This document shows, piece by piece, positions 21,070 to 33,337 of a stretch of 64,000 nucleotides of DNA. Location: NCBI GenBank assembly GCA_003868215.1, contig QWDQ01000058.1:62001-126000 (forward strand), given 5' to 3'. The notes below the pieces were generated by a model that saw nothing but the letters and a program-made list of their open reading frames with translations, did no database searches and was not told the DNA's origin. The translations under genes were made by a program, and so were the position numbers. Each line of letters opens with the position of its first letter. Position 1 is the stretch's first letter. The DNA is from Pseudophaeomoniella oleicola. Its lineage: Eukaryota > Ascomycota > Eurotiomycetes > Phaeomoniellales > Phaeomoniellaceae.

Positions 21070-23256
21070 ATGAGACGCTTCTTCTGTCTGTTGTCTGTGT
21101 TGTTGTCTTTCCTGCCTCATGCATATGGCTTGACGTTCAATTCTACAGCCTTGATCGTTGGTACTCCAGATGACGATGGAACTGAATCTACCTACATTCT
21201 GGATGGATACGGAATCCCTTACGAGTCGGCCATCTTGGGCAGCCATGGAGCAGCTTTACCGCCTCTCGAATCCGCTGCGGGAGGGCACTACGGGCTTCTG
21301 ATCGTTATTTCTCAACCCACTTACCTGACCGAGAGCCAGTGGAACACTCTATATGCATATCAACAGAAGTATGGTGTGCGCATGATACAGCTCAGTGTTT
21401 TCCCTAGTTCTACGTTCGGTGTCACCGCTTCAAAGTCCTGCTGCAGCGGAGAAATCGAGCAGTTCCTGAACATTGTCCCCGATGTAGCCAGTGCCGAGTT
21501 TCCGGCAGCTGGGCTGAGACTGGCCAACCTGTCAACCGTCGGTTTGTACCACTATCCAGCCACTATCATATCGGCAAACAGGTCGACTACTACGGCTTTC
21601 ATGGAATTCCTACCGAACTCCGTTTTGGCTGAAACCACTGTTGCTGGTGTCATCAACCGGCTTGACGATCGGGAGCAAATGGCGTTCTTCACGACTTCTG
21701 GAAACTGGAGTACAACATCGGCCTACTTCAATCACATCTGGGTGCAATGGGGATATAGGGGATTGTATCAAGGGCAACGCAGAATCCACCTGCAAACTCA
21801 GGTCGATGACCTGTTTCTCACCACCACCACATATAACTCTGCCCGCGCTTTCCGAGTCCGTCCTGCCGACCTCGCACATCATATCGACTGGTCAGCAACT
21901 TTGAACGAAAGGTTAAACAGAACAAATCCCGGAAGCCACTACTTCGCTGAGTTCGGTTTCAATGCCAATGGGAACTTGGCCTATGAGTACGGGATTGCCG
22001 AATCCAACGTCACTACGTATTCGTGCGCGGGGCCCATGTTCACCAGCTGGGAGGAACCGAATACAGGTCTGGAGTACATCAAGCCTCTGGGTACCGGCAG
22101 AAACAGTTGGCCCAAGAACCCTACCTTCGACTGGACTAGTGAATGTGTCTTTCTCGATCCGTTGGCACAGTTCTTCCACAACATCACTCATCGAGATGCT
22201 TTTGGTCTGGTTTCACATACCTTTACGCACCTTGACTTGGACAAAGCGACTTACCATGACGTCTTGAGAGAGATCAGCTTCAACCTCATGTTCGCCGAAC
22301 TCCTGAACTTCACTAACGCACTAAAGTTCAGCGGCTCTGGCTTAATACCGCCAGCCATCACCGGAATGCACAACGGAGATGCACTGAGAGCGTTCGCGGA
22401 CAACGGCCTCTGGAACTGTGTCGGTGATAACACTCGGCCAGTTCTGAGAAACAGTCAAAATTACCACTGGCCTCGTCTCACCGACCTTGAAATCAATGGC
22501 TACAGAGGCTACCAGATCACTCCCCGTTTTTCAACTCGTATCTATTACAATTGCGACCTCGTCAGTTGCGACGTGCAGCAATGTATCGATACTGCTGATT
22601 GTCCTAAGCATGGCGGCATGCAAGGTCTCCTCGACCTGGAAAGGAGATATGTGCCTAATCAGCTTTTGTCGCTCTTCCATGACCCGTACATGTTCCATCA
22701 ACCCAACCTCCGTCAAATCGATATGGAAGAGATCACGATCGATGGCGTCACAGAAAAGCTCTCCCTTTTAGCCATGTGGGTAAGGACGATCACGGACGAA
22801 CTTGTCCGTCTAGTCGACTGGCCCATTATCAGTCTGAAACACGACCACATTGCTTCAAGCTTCAATCGACGCCTGGTACGAGATGCCTGTGGCGCTGTTG
22901 TGCAATATCATACTAGTCCCCTCGCCAACGGTTCGACAGCCGTAACTTCGGTCACCGTCATGGCCAACGGTGGTCGGGTAGACAGCTCTTTGAGCGGGAA
23001 TGTGACGATCATAAGGAAAGCTGTCAACCTCAACAAGTGCAACGTACCAATTCCCGTGACTTTTCCGCGGGATACCAATGTCACCGCTGCTGCGTACAGG
23101 CCGACAAGCAATGCACAGGCGCTGATCAAGGAAGTTATCGACCAAGGAACAGGATTCAGGAGAGAGCAGATTGGGAATGACCCACTTACTGTATGGGTGA
23201 GGCTAGATGGGCAACCCGTCACACTGAACATAGCAGGCGATGGAATTTTAGTCTGA
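21070..23256 (+). CDS. agd3: Exopolysaccharide de-N-acetylase Agd3 (CE18), GAG cluster
   Basis: Intron-free, 728 residues. A clear signal peptide (MRRFFCLLSVLLSFLPHAYG) indicates secretion. The protein matches fungal Agd3: an N-terminal beta-rich region (about 25-230, the CBM87 area in A. fumigatus), then a NodB-type deacetylase barrel. QTQVDDLF carries the paired aspartates D246-D247, and SHTFTHLD gives the metal-binding H383 and H387. The enzyme removes acetyl groups from GalNAc in GAG. That makes the polymer cationic and adhesive. Many N-x-S/T sequons fit a secreted glycoprotein. The mature protein starts directly at the TFNSTALIVGTPDD strand, and I see no long Ser-rich spacer and no GPI signal. 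The ATG at 21070 is the natural start because the signal peptide begins there. Confidence 0.92.
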   Translation: MRRFFCLLSVLLSFLPHAYGLTFNSTALIVGTPDDDGTESTYILDGYGIPYESAILGSHGAALPPLESAAGGHYGLLIVISQPTYLTESQWNTLYAYQQKYGVRMIQLSVFPSSTFGVTASKSCCSGEIEQFLNIVPDVASAEFPAAGLRLANLSTVGLYHYPATIISANRSTTTAFMEFLPNSVLAETTVAGVINRLDDREQMAFFTTSGNWSTTSAYFNHIWVQWGYRGLYQGQRRIHLQTQVDDLFLTTTTYNSARAFRVRPADLAHHIDWSATLNERLNRTNPGSHYFAEFGFNANGNLAYEYGIAESNVTTYSCAGPMFTSWEEPNTGLEYIKPLGTGRNSWPKNPTFDWTSECVFLDPLAQFFHNITHRDAFGLVSHTFTHLDLDKATYHDVLREISFNLMFAELLNFTNALKFSGSGLIPPAITGMHNGDALRAFADNGLWNCVGDNTRPVLRNSQNYHWPRLTDLEINGYRGYQITPRFSTRIYYNCDLVSCDVQQCIDTADCPKHGGMQGLLDLERRYVPNQLLSLFHDPYMFHQPNLRQIDMEEITIDGVTEKLSLLAMWVRTITDELVRLVDWPIISLKHDHIASSFNRRLVRDACGAVVQYHTSPLANGSTAVTSVTVMANGGRVDSSLSGNVTIIRKAVNLNKCNVPIPVTFPRDTNVTAAAYRPTSNAQALIKEVIDQGTGFRREQIGNDPLTVWVRLDGQPVTLNIAGDGILV

Positions 23257-24781
23257 TGTAGCAAAGCCCTGTCCTGGTCACCATCAAACGCTTGTCATGC
23301 GCACTGTTATATTGATTCATTCAAAGACTACTTTATTTTACCCACCTGCCTATCTGACTACTCGCTAAGTAATAGCAAAAGTGCACTGATCAGGTATCTA
23401 TAGGAACACCACTGTATCGGCTGTGGAATGCGCCCGCAACATTTGCAACTATCATAACGCATACTCTGAACACACCAAGCATCGCAGCACATGTGAGGAT
23501 AAGGGATGAACTCTCACCGATCACTGAGCGTGACGCTGATCCTTGCCGACACATTGGCAAATCTATGTCAGGTCCATACTGTTCGCATGACATCAGTGAT
23601 TGGCCACGTAACATGTATCTTTTCAAACGCCATTAAACATGTAGAATCCAAATGACCGGTCAAGTTCGTGGACCTTTGGAAGGCTACCGAGGCTACCTAC
23701 CTTAGGTACCTTATTCAGTGAGATGCAATGACTATCATAGACATTCCGATTACCGAGTAGTAAGTAGCATTGGTGGGGCGATTGGTATAAATTATGTCAA
23801 ATGTTAGAATTTGCATATTTTGGTCGACGAACAGAATCTCCGAACTCTCCGCCGGACCCGGAATAGAGTCCTCTCCTCTTAAAAAGGCTTCCAGATCCAA
23901 AGTGAAAGTGAAATACTTCACACTATATTGTTTGCGGAGATGGTGAAAATCAGCTGGTAACCGCTGCGCCCATTGATCTTTTGGAAAATGCTTCGAGCGC
24001 TTTCGGATCGGCTCAACGGTTTAAAATATTATTCAGAGTGATTTGGGGAAAGCTCGAGTAGTCGAAAAACGATCACTCAGGCAAGTGACCTGAGCACAAA
24101 ATGAAGTCAAATACCTTTTCGAGAGAAAGTTCCTTAGCGCCTGGTGTTCCCAATGCGGGTATGGAAACTTGGTCTCGACCCTTTTGCAGGTAACTGGTGG
24201 TTAGGCAGGCTATCGTCGTCAAAGCCTAGGCCATTAGTGCACTCTCAGTGAGATTTGGGGGGCTCCGCGATCTGATTCGAAGCCATCCGCTTCTGAATCA
24301 AGGAGTTGTCTAACGAGAAGGAATCTGAAGTTGCCACTCACTGCGCTGGGTCTTTTCTATTCGCTCAGGCTTATGATGAGATACTTCGTCAGACTTTGAT
24401 CGTGTCCGTGCAATTTGCATATCAGTCCAGAAGGGCCAGGAACATCCTTTATTTCTACAAGTTAGAAAAGCTCGCTCCGGCCTTAGATCCGATCTTTGTC
24501 TACAGAGAGAGGTGTGCTTTCTTCGGCTGCAACTTCGAGCCATCCAAGGGCTCTCTCCTGACGGTTGATCACAAACAAGGAGACAGTGTTGTCCGGAAAG
24601 GCCATACAGATGAAAGTCAGACGAGGCCAACGAAGTACGACGATTTTTTAACCAGTCCCTTTCTCTGGTTCAAACGGAGTCTCTGCTTGCTTGATTTGAA
24701 GAAGCCGCCTCTACATCTAGCTGGTGTTAGAGGTTCCGGTGACTACGTATCCACGGCTGCTGAAGCCCGTCTGGCAATCCA
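23257..24781. other. agd3-ega3 intergenic region
   Basis: 1.5 kb with TACCTTAGGTACCTT-like sequence near 23700 and a TATAAAT-like match at about 23784. A 161-codon frame at 24306-24791 runs into the ega3 start in another frame. It has no family resemblance and is not accepted as a gene. Confidence 0.55.
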
Positions 24782-26206
24782 ATGGAAATGACAGGTGCTC
24801 ATGGTCGTGTGGGACATCGACCTCTTGGCTCGATCGACGAGATAGGCCCCAATGATCCTATCAGCACCGAGCATGAACAGCCACCCTCGCTCAGCTCCAA
24901 TGATCATGCTATCTCATGGGCCGCTGACATCCCACCAGAAGAGGTACACCACCATATCCCTCAAAATGGATTTAACTCAACAAATTGGAAAACCCGCCGT
25001 GCTACACCTTATTTTTCCGAGGGCATCGAGCTAGGTCAGGTTGATGATCTTCAGGATGGAAGGGGGTCATCGTCGGGGGAATCATCCAAGAGCAGCACCT
25101 TGAAAAGCGTTAGTGGCCTGATGGTTTCACAGAAGATGATGGAAAACATGACATATTTCGATAGCAGCCGAGGGGGTAGTTTCTCGACCGATGAAAAATT
25201 GAAGCCGGTGACGATTAGTACCACCAAGGAGAAGAAAAAGGCGTGGCCACCTCCGGACAAGAAAAGAAAGCGAAGAAGGAACATCACCTATCCATGGTAT
25301 TCGCCAAAGAGATACTCCACTCGTACACTCATTCTTTTTGCAGCCGCGGTGCTAACTTTCCTGGCCTTGGTGCTGGGATTGAGCATCGGCTTGGTAGAGA
25401 AAGCGCTCGCAAATCGACCCATGGAGACCTCAACCTGGAAGCCATCACCAGGAACGACGTGGAACATCGAGCTTTCCTCGGTTATCTCGCAACCCTCGTT
25501 GACAGTATCAGTCTATGATATCGATATGTACGACACTCCGCAATCGACCATCGAGACGATGCATAATCTCGGCCGGCATGTCATCTGTTATTTCTCAGCC
25601 GGCACTTTCGAGAATTGGCGACCAGACGTTCGATCGTTCCCCGATGAAGCGAAAGGTAACGACGTTGCCGGCTGGGACGGCGAGCGCTACCTCGACATCC
25701 GCAACAGCAAAGTCCGCGAAGCGATGGTCGCCCGCATCAAATACGCCAAAAACAAAGGCTGCGACGGCATCGACCCGGACAACGTCGACGCCTACGCCAG
25801 CAACGCGACGGGCTTCCCCCTCACCGCCGCCGACTCGATCTCGTACCTCCGATTCCTCGCCTCCGAAGCCCACAAACTGCAAGTCGCCATCGGCCTCAAA
25901 AACGCCCCCCAGATCGCCCACGAGGTCCTCGAAGACATGGACTGGGCCATCACGGAGAGCTGCGCCGCCTACTCCGAATGCGACTACTTCACGCCTTACA
26001 TCGAAGCGGGTCGCGCCGTGCTGCACATCGAGTACCCGGACAACAGGGACCGGCCCATCAACGAGACGTACACGTTGACGGATTTCTTGTACAATGCGTG
26101 TACGGCGCGCGGGACACATTTGTTTTCGACGCTGTTGAAGAAGGTCGAATTGGATGAGTGGTTTTTGGATTGTCCGTTTGGAAATGGGTTGTATGGGTGG
26201 TATTGA
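24782..26206 (+). CDS. ega3: Endo-alpha-1,4-galactosaminidase Ega3 (GH114), GAG cluster
   Basis: Intron-free, 474 residues, type II membrane topology. A polar cytosolic head has a basic patch before the helix (DKKRKRRR, 159-166). One transmembrane helix follows (about 180-205, TLILFAAAVLTFLALVLGLS), then an extracellular GH114 domain (about 215-474). Family motifs are VSVYDIDMYDT, VICYFSAGTFENWRPD, CDGIDPDNVDAY (327-338) and WAITESCA (388-395, E392). The DGIDPDN aspartates and the Glu of the TES block match the acidic catalytic positions described for A. fumigatus Ega3, which cleaves galactosamine linkages in GAG. The second half, from about 25670, is clearly more GC-rich at third positions than the first half. 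It is followed at once by an (ATT)n microsatellite. It is the third gene of the plus-strand arm of the cluster. Confidence 0.92.
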   Translation: MEMTGAHGRVGHRPLGSIDEIGPNDPISTEHEQPPSLSSNDHAISWAADIPPEEVHHHIPQNGFNSTNWKTRRATPYFSEGIELGQVDDLQDGRGSSSGESSKSSTLKSVSGLMVSQKMMENMTYFDSSRGGSFSTDEKLKPVTISTTKEKKKAWPPPDKKRKRRRNITYPWYSPKRYSTRTLILFAAAVLTFLALVLGLSIGLVEKALANRPMETSTWKPSPGTTWNIELSSVISQPSLTVSVYDIDMYDTPQSTIETMHNLGRHVICYFSAGTFENWRPDVRSFPDEAKGNDVAGWDGERYLDIRNSKVREAMVARIKYAKNKGCDGIDPDNVDAYASNATGFPLTAADSISYLRFLASEAHKLQVAIGLKNAPQIAHEVLEDMDWAITESCAAYSECDYFTPYIEAGRAVLHIEYPDNRDRPINETYTLTDFLYNACTARGTHLFSTLLKKVELDEWFLDCPFGNGLYGWY

Positions 26207-26237
26207 CAATGCTTTTGGGATTTTTTACTACGGTGTA

Positions 26238-26281
<44 letters not shown>
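26238..26281 (+). repeat. (ATT)n microsatellite
   Basis: About 14-15 uninterrupted TAT/ATT units starting 30 bp after the ega3 stop codon, read directly. It probably lies in the ega3 3' UTR or terminator region and is likely to vary in length between strains. Confidence 0.95.
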
Positions 26282-26282
<1 letters not shown>

Positions 26283-27439
26283 ATGTGCTCTATATCGCGT
26301 TCTTTGTAGTCTAGTCTTTTTTTATCAAACGACGGAGTGAGTCGATTTCACTCTTATTACCTCTCGGAACATATTCCCTCTGTGGTCGACGGTGATCCAG
26401 TAATCGTCTTAATATGTATAATTAGATTTGGTATTCATATCTACGATATTCTCATTCTGCTTCGTCAAAGAGGCACAAGTATGTAAGGTACCTAGGTAGG
26501 TATATAGAGAACTCCGAAGCCCATTTCGAAGCACAAAATGAATGGTCTCAAATGGGAATGAGGTAATTATCATTCTACATACCTCTTCGGGCTGTGACCC
26601 CCCTTCGGTGATATCGGGGGAAAAGGGGGAAGGTGGTTCCATCTAATTACTTCCGCAGTAATTATCCATCGCCGAGAATCGCTTCGGGTAGACCGCTCCA
26701 AAAGAAACGATCCACGCGGGTAGCCTCTTTCTTCCTCCCACGGGTTTCTATGTACGAGGTACTTTCGTCCAACATGACTAATTATTCTTTAGATTCACCA
26801 TCACGTTTGATCTATCCCATATGTCCTCGATAGGAGCACAGTACTTCTGTCATCATGACCCCTACTTCACGAAGTTTAGGGTAGGTTTCCGTGGTAAGTA
26901 CGCTAATCGCATGCGTCGCAAACGGAAATGGCTTCATGACGGAATGTGAGAACCTTCCAACAAAGCCTCTTCAGGGAGCGCCTTCAGGGCCATTTCGTCG
27001 GAGTTGACTTTGTGGTGTTCGTTCGAAAACGCTCATGGTGCTGTTTATGAGCTCTTCGAAATTAGCTTCTTCCAACCTCGTCGAGCTCTGAAGGCAATGA
27101 GCTGCTAGCTCGTCTAAGATGCCTAATGCCAAATGCGTAGGGTTACGAACCTGGCTATGTGATCTGCCTCCGTATGTAAGCCCTGCTGTTTTCGAGCTCC
27201 GATGCCAGAGCAGCTCGAGACCTATATAACAGAATCTCTTGAGGTTCAACACTGTCAGACGTCAAGGTAAATCGTTACTCACATGTTTGATTCACTCCTG
27301 GCATCTGTGTTCTACCAATCTCACTTCCTGTTTCTTGATTCCGCAACTGTTCGGATCTTCGTGTGTATCCTCATTCTCATTGCATTTCTGGAACGGGTCG
27401 AATTGGCGGCAGAACGACGTCAGCTTCAATCTCTCCACC
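26282..27439. other. ega3-gfaA intergenic region
   Basis: About 1.16 kb. It contains TACCTAGGTA at 26489-26498 and a TATATAA element at 27223-27229 that fits the GFAT promoter. No supported gene lies inside. Confidence 0.55.
27223..27229 (+). promoter_or_regulatory. TATA-like element of gfaA
   Basis: TATATAA, about 210 bp upstream of the GFAT start codon. Assigned by sequence and distance only. Confidence 0.4.
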
Positions 27440-29785
<2,346 letters not shown>

Positions 29786-30458
29786 AGAGCTAAGATGTAA
29801 TGGTTGGGAAATAGGGTCGGTGATTTTGTATAAGTAGGCGGCGGCGTATGTACTCAAAGTACCTAATAGTTGCTAGTTAACAGCGGATGGAGTTCTCGAA
29901 TTGATTCAATCGCCAGAAGTCTTGTATTCTCTGTGATTTCAAGTACCCTTCGTTAGTTTCTATGGACGTATGTTGTTACCCTTCATCTCCACAATGAAGA
30001 GAGCAGGATGACAACAATCTTCGAGTTGATGGCTTACACATCGATAAGTATACGAATATGGGTATGGATATGGGTACAATTAATTAATGAATTACAGATG
30101 TGAAGCCATTGAAAGAATGACGCGAGATAACTTCGTGTGGGGACGGGTTTGTCCGGCCTCGGACTTGGAGGGGAACCAAAAGTTCTCTCCCAGGATCTCC
30201 ATTCATTCATCTTTGCTCTTTCAGTCAAGAGACCAAAAGAAGATTTGAGGAATTGACTGCGCCGAAGTCTCTAGGGGGCGCCATTGACTTGTCGTAGTAC
30301 AGTCACTTCGATCTGATCATTCTCGTACGTCTTGTTTTCTGCGCCAAGGGAAAACCTGGGGAGCCAGCGCAGAAGCCAGCCAAAGAAATACCTAGTAGAC
30401 AGCTGAACCGCCTCTGCGTACACACGACGCAAGGCTTTTTTCACGTAGCGCCTCACAG
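29786..30458. other. gfaA-cysteine synthase intergenic region
   Basis: 673 bp between two plus-strand genes. No gene or clear regulatory site recognised. Confidence 0.5.
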
Positions 30459-31669
30459 ATGTTCCGCACAGGGGTACGGCGGTTTGCGACTACCGCCTAC
30501 CGTGCAGCCACCAATGAAGCTTTAGCGCAGGCGGAAAGCGTCAATGCATATGGTCTCAAAGTGTCCAGTGCGCAGGGCACTGTCAATGGACTGGTGGGAG
30601 GTATGCTGGATTTCGCAGACTTGACTTCATGATTCCTCCGGCTAACACCATCGCAGCTATCGGTAACACCCCTCTCATCAAATTGAATCGCCTTTCAGAA
30701 GAGACTGGATGCACGATCCTCGGAAAGGCCGAGTTTCAGAACCCGGGAGGCAGCGTTAAAGACCGGGCCGCTCTCTACGTGGTCAAAGATGCCGAAGAAC
30801 AGGGGCTATTAAAGCCAGGCGGCACCGTCGTCGAAGGCACAGCAGGTAACACGGGAATCGGTCTCGCGCACGTCTGCCGATCGAAGGGCTACAAATTAGT
30901 AATATACATGCCCAACACACAATCGCAAGGCAAGATCGACCTCCTTCGCCTACTCGGTGCAGAGGTCTACCCAGTACCCGCTGTCGCCTGGGAGAACCCG
31001 GAGAATTACAACTGGCAAGCCAAACGACACGCCGAGCGCGTCGCCGCCTCCAGCGCAGAAGGTGCAGTCTGGACCAACCAGTTCGATAACATCGCAAATC
31101 GCCGTGCGCACATTGAGACAACGGGTCCGGAAATCTGGGCGCAAACGCAAGGCAACATCGATGCCTTTACTTGCGCAACCGGCACGGGCGGCACCCTCGC
31201 CGGCACCACCCGCTTCCTCAAAGACGTATCAGGAGGCCGAGTAAAATGCTTCCTCGCCGACCCCCCGGGCTCCGTACTCTACAGTTACATCACCTCAGGT
31301 GGCACCCTAACCGAACGCACAGGCAGCTCCATCACCGAAGGCATCGGCCAAGGCCGCGTCACCACGAACCTGCAACAAGACATCTCCCTCATCGACTCCG
31401 CCGTCCACATCCCCGATGCCCAATCCATCGAGATGGTATACCGCTGCCTCGACGAAGAAGGGCTCTACCTCGGCGCGAGCTCGGCGCTCAACGTCGTCGC
31501 CGCGCAGCAGGTCGCGCTCCAGCTCGGCAAGGGCCACACGGTCGTCACGATGCTGTGCGACGGCGCGTATCGGTACGCCGATCGCCTGTTTAGCGACAAG
31601 TGGTTGCGGAGTAAAGGGTTGAGGGACGCGATCCCGGAACGGTTGAGCAAGTATATTGTTTTGCCATAG
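30459..31669 (+). CDS. cysB: Cysteine synthase (O-acetylserine sulfhydrylase), mitochondrial type
   Basis: Two exons, join(30459..30600, 30657..31669), make 384 residues. The 56-nt intron has a GGCTAAC branch motif. The N-terminus ([17 protein letters not shown]) is Arg-rich, lacks acidic residues and looks like a mitochondrial presequence. The fold-type II PLP core follows: [10 protein letters not shown] (49-58), [12 protein letters not shown] with the PLP lysine K82, [12 protein letters not shown] (substrate and phosphate loops), and [11 protein letters not shown]. The ending KYIVLP matches fungal cysteine synthases. The reaction is O-acetylserine plus sulfide to cysteine. The symbol follows the Aspergillus nidulans gene. 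A close PLP paralogue, such as a cystathionine beta-synthase-like enzyme, is less likely because there is no haem or CBS domain. Codons in the last third (about 31150-31600) are strongly C/G-ending. Confidence 0.9.
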
Positions 31670-32147
31670 GGGGAAAAGTGTGATATATTCGTTGTCGTTG
31701 GATATTGCAACATGTGTATATATGTACCACTTGATATCTTAAGAACTGAAAATACCGTCGTTTATCTGCATATATACCTACCTACCTACCTGATCTAGTA
31801 AGTATCTATCCTTCAGTCCATGCAGCGGAAAAGAGAAAGGTACCGAAAAAGAATGAGATGCGATTCTCCTTCCCTTCCTTCTCACCCCATCCCTTTCCCT
31901 GATCATGACTGTAATGGGTAAGATATGTAAGATGTGTACATCCATTAACACATCAGAGAACTCTTCCATCTCCCACTCCTAACATGCATCATGAAAATCA
32001 TTCATTTCATTCATTACTCATAGTACTTGCTCAATCAATCACACGTATATACCCTGTCTGCTTTCAGGCTGCCAGTCCGAGGATAGGTCGTTGGAGGGGA
32101 GTGGAAAGAAGAGGTAGGGAGGAAGAGAACCTCCTTTTGTATATATT
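31670..32147. other. Convergent 3' region between cysteine synthase and RmlD-like gene
   Basis: 478 bp between two converging genes. It contains a run of ACCTACCTACCTACCT near 31776-31792. No gene seen. Confidence 0.5.
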
Positions 32148-33337
32148 CTATTTTCTCACTGCTTTCAAATGCCAACGCCTGTTTAATGGTGAAATTTTTA
32201 TGGTTAGTTAGAGGAGTCGTGGAGTTACAGTCAAAGAGAGTGTGAGAGAGACGTAAGAGGACAACGCAGAAGAAGGGAAGGGGAAAGGAAAGAGACGGAA
32301 CGAAGAACATACCACCAGCCCTTGAAATCCATAGCCTGCACGTTGATTCCCAATTGTTTCAGGTCCGCCGTGCTTAGATGCGCGTCGTACGGTCTCTGAG
32401 CCTTCGAGTTCGGATCATTGCCTTGCTTGTTCGCCTTCATGTTTTCAAGCGGCAGGCCCAAGATCTCGGCGAACAGCTGACAGATTTCATATTTGGTGTA
32501 ATTCTCTTCGGCGGAGAACTGGAGAATATTCGGCAGCGGCTCGTCCTTGGATGAGGAGAGGTATTTGGTCGCGATATCTTTGCAGACTCGGGCGACGTCT
32601 TCGGTGTTGGTGGGGTAGCGGATCGCCCAGTCGTCCATGGATACACTGGCGTCTGGTTTCTGTGATTTCCAGACCGCGTCGACGAGCACGTTGACAGCGG
32701 ATTCAGAGTAGTTGCCCGGAGGGTCTTCTTTGCCGTAGAGAACTGGGAGGCGGAGAGCAACGACAGATGAGGGGGAGTTGTTCGCTTCGGCGGCGGCGAA
32801 TGCAGCGCGTTCCCCATCAAGTTTTAATTCACCGTAGATGTTGGTTGGGCGCGGGGTTGCCGTGGAGGCATAAGGCGCTTCACCGGGTACACCGGGAAAG
32901 ACGTAGTCGGTTGAGATGTATATCAATAGGATGCCGCGGGAGGATGAGAGGGAGGCAAGGGTGGAGGGTGCAGCGACATTGATGGCCTTCGCAGCTTCAG
33001 GGTTGGCAGAGCAGGAGTCAGGAGATCGGTCGGCGGCACAGTGGACTATGACGGAAGGTCTAATGAAACAATAATTGTGTCAGCTAGCAAGAGAAACAGA
33101 AACATCTACGATTGTTATAGATCTTGACGCGAGGCTGCAGCGTTGTCCTACCTACTTTACTTCATCAAGGAGCTTCTGAACCTCGTCGGCAGATTTGAGA
33201 TCAACCTTCAGTGTTTTTGGTGGAGAGGCTCGTGAGAAGCCGGTGCCTGTCACAGTCCATCCTGCTGCTTCAAATTGTTTCGCGACGGCTCTACCAAGCA
33301 AGCCTGTGGCACCTGTGACCAAAACCTTTTGTGACAT
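32148..33337 (-). CDS. RmlD/MAT2B-like extended SDR protein
   Basis: Three exons, complement(join(32148..32178, 32313..33059, 33156..33337)), encode 319 residues. The last exon is only 31 nt. The N-terminus MSQKVLVTGATGLLGRAVAK contains the Rossmann GxTGxxG. Later segments include VIVHCAADRSPDSC, IYISTDYVFPG and the YGELK pair of the Tyr-xxx-Lys SDR signature. This pattern fits the RmlD substrate-binding family, which includes bacterial dTDP-4-dehydrorhamnose reductase and eukaryotic MAT2B, the regulatory subunit of methionine adenosyltransferase. In fungi such proteins are usually annotated MAT2B-like or NAD-dependent epimerase, with unproven function. A metabolic link to the neighbouring cysteine synthase (sulfur amino acids) is tempting but only inferred. 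The start at MSQKVLV is chosen because it begins directly at the Rossmann strand. Confidence 0.85.

Noticed and set aside
24306-24791. 161-codon frame just upstream of ega3
   Set aside because: No family signature, and it runs into ega3 in another frame. More likely 5' leader or promoter DNA.
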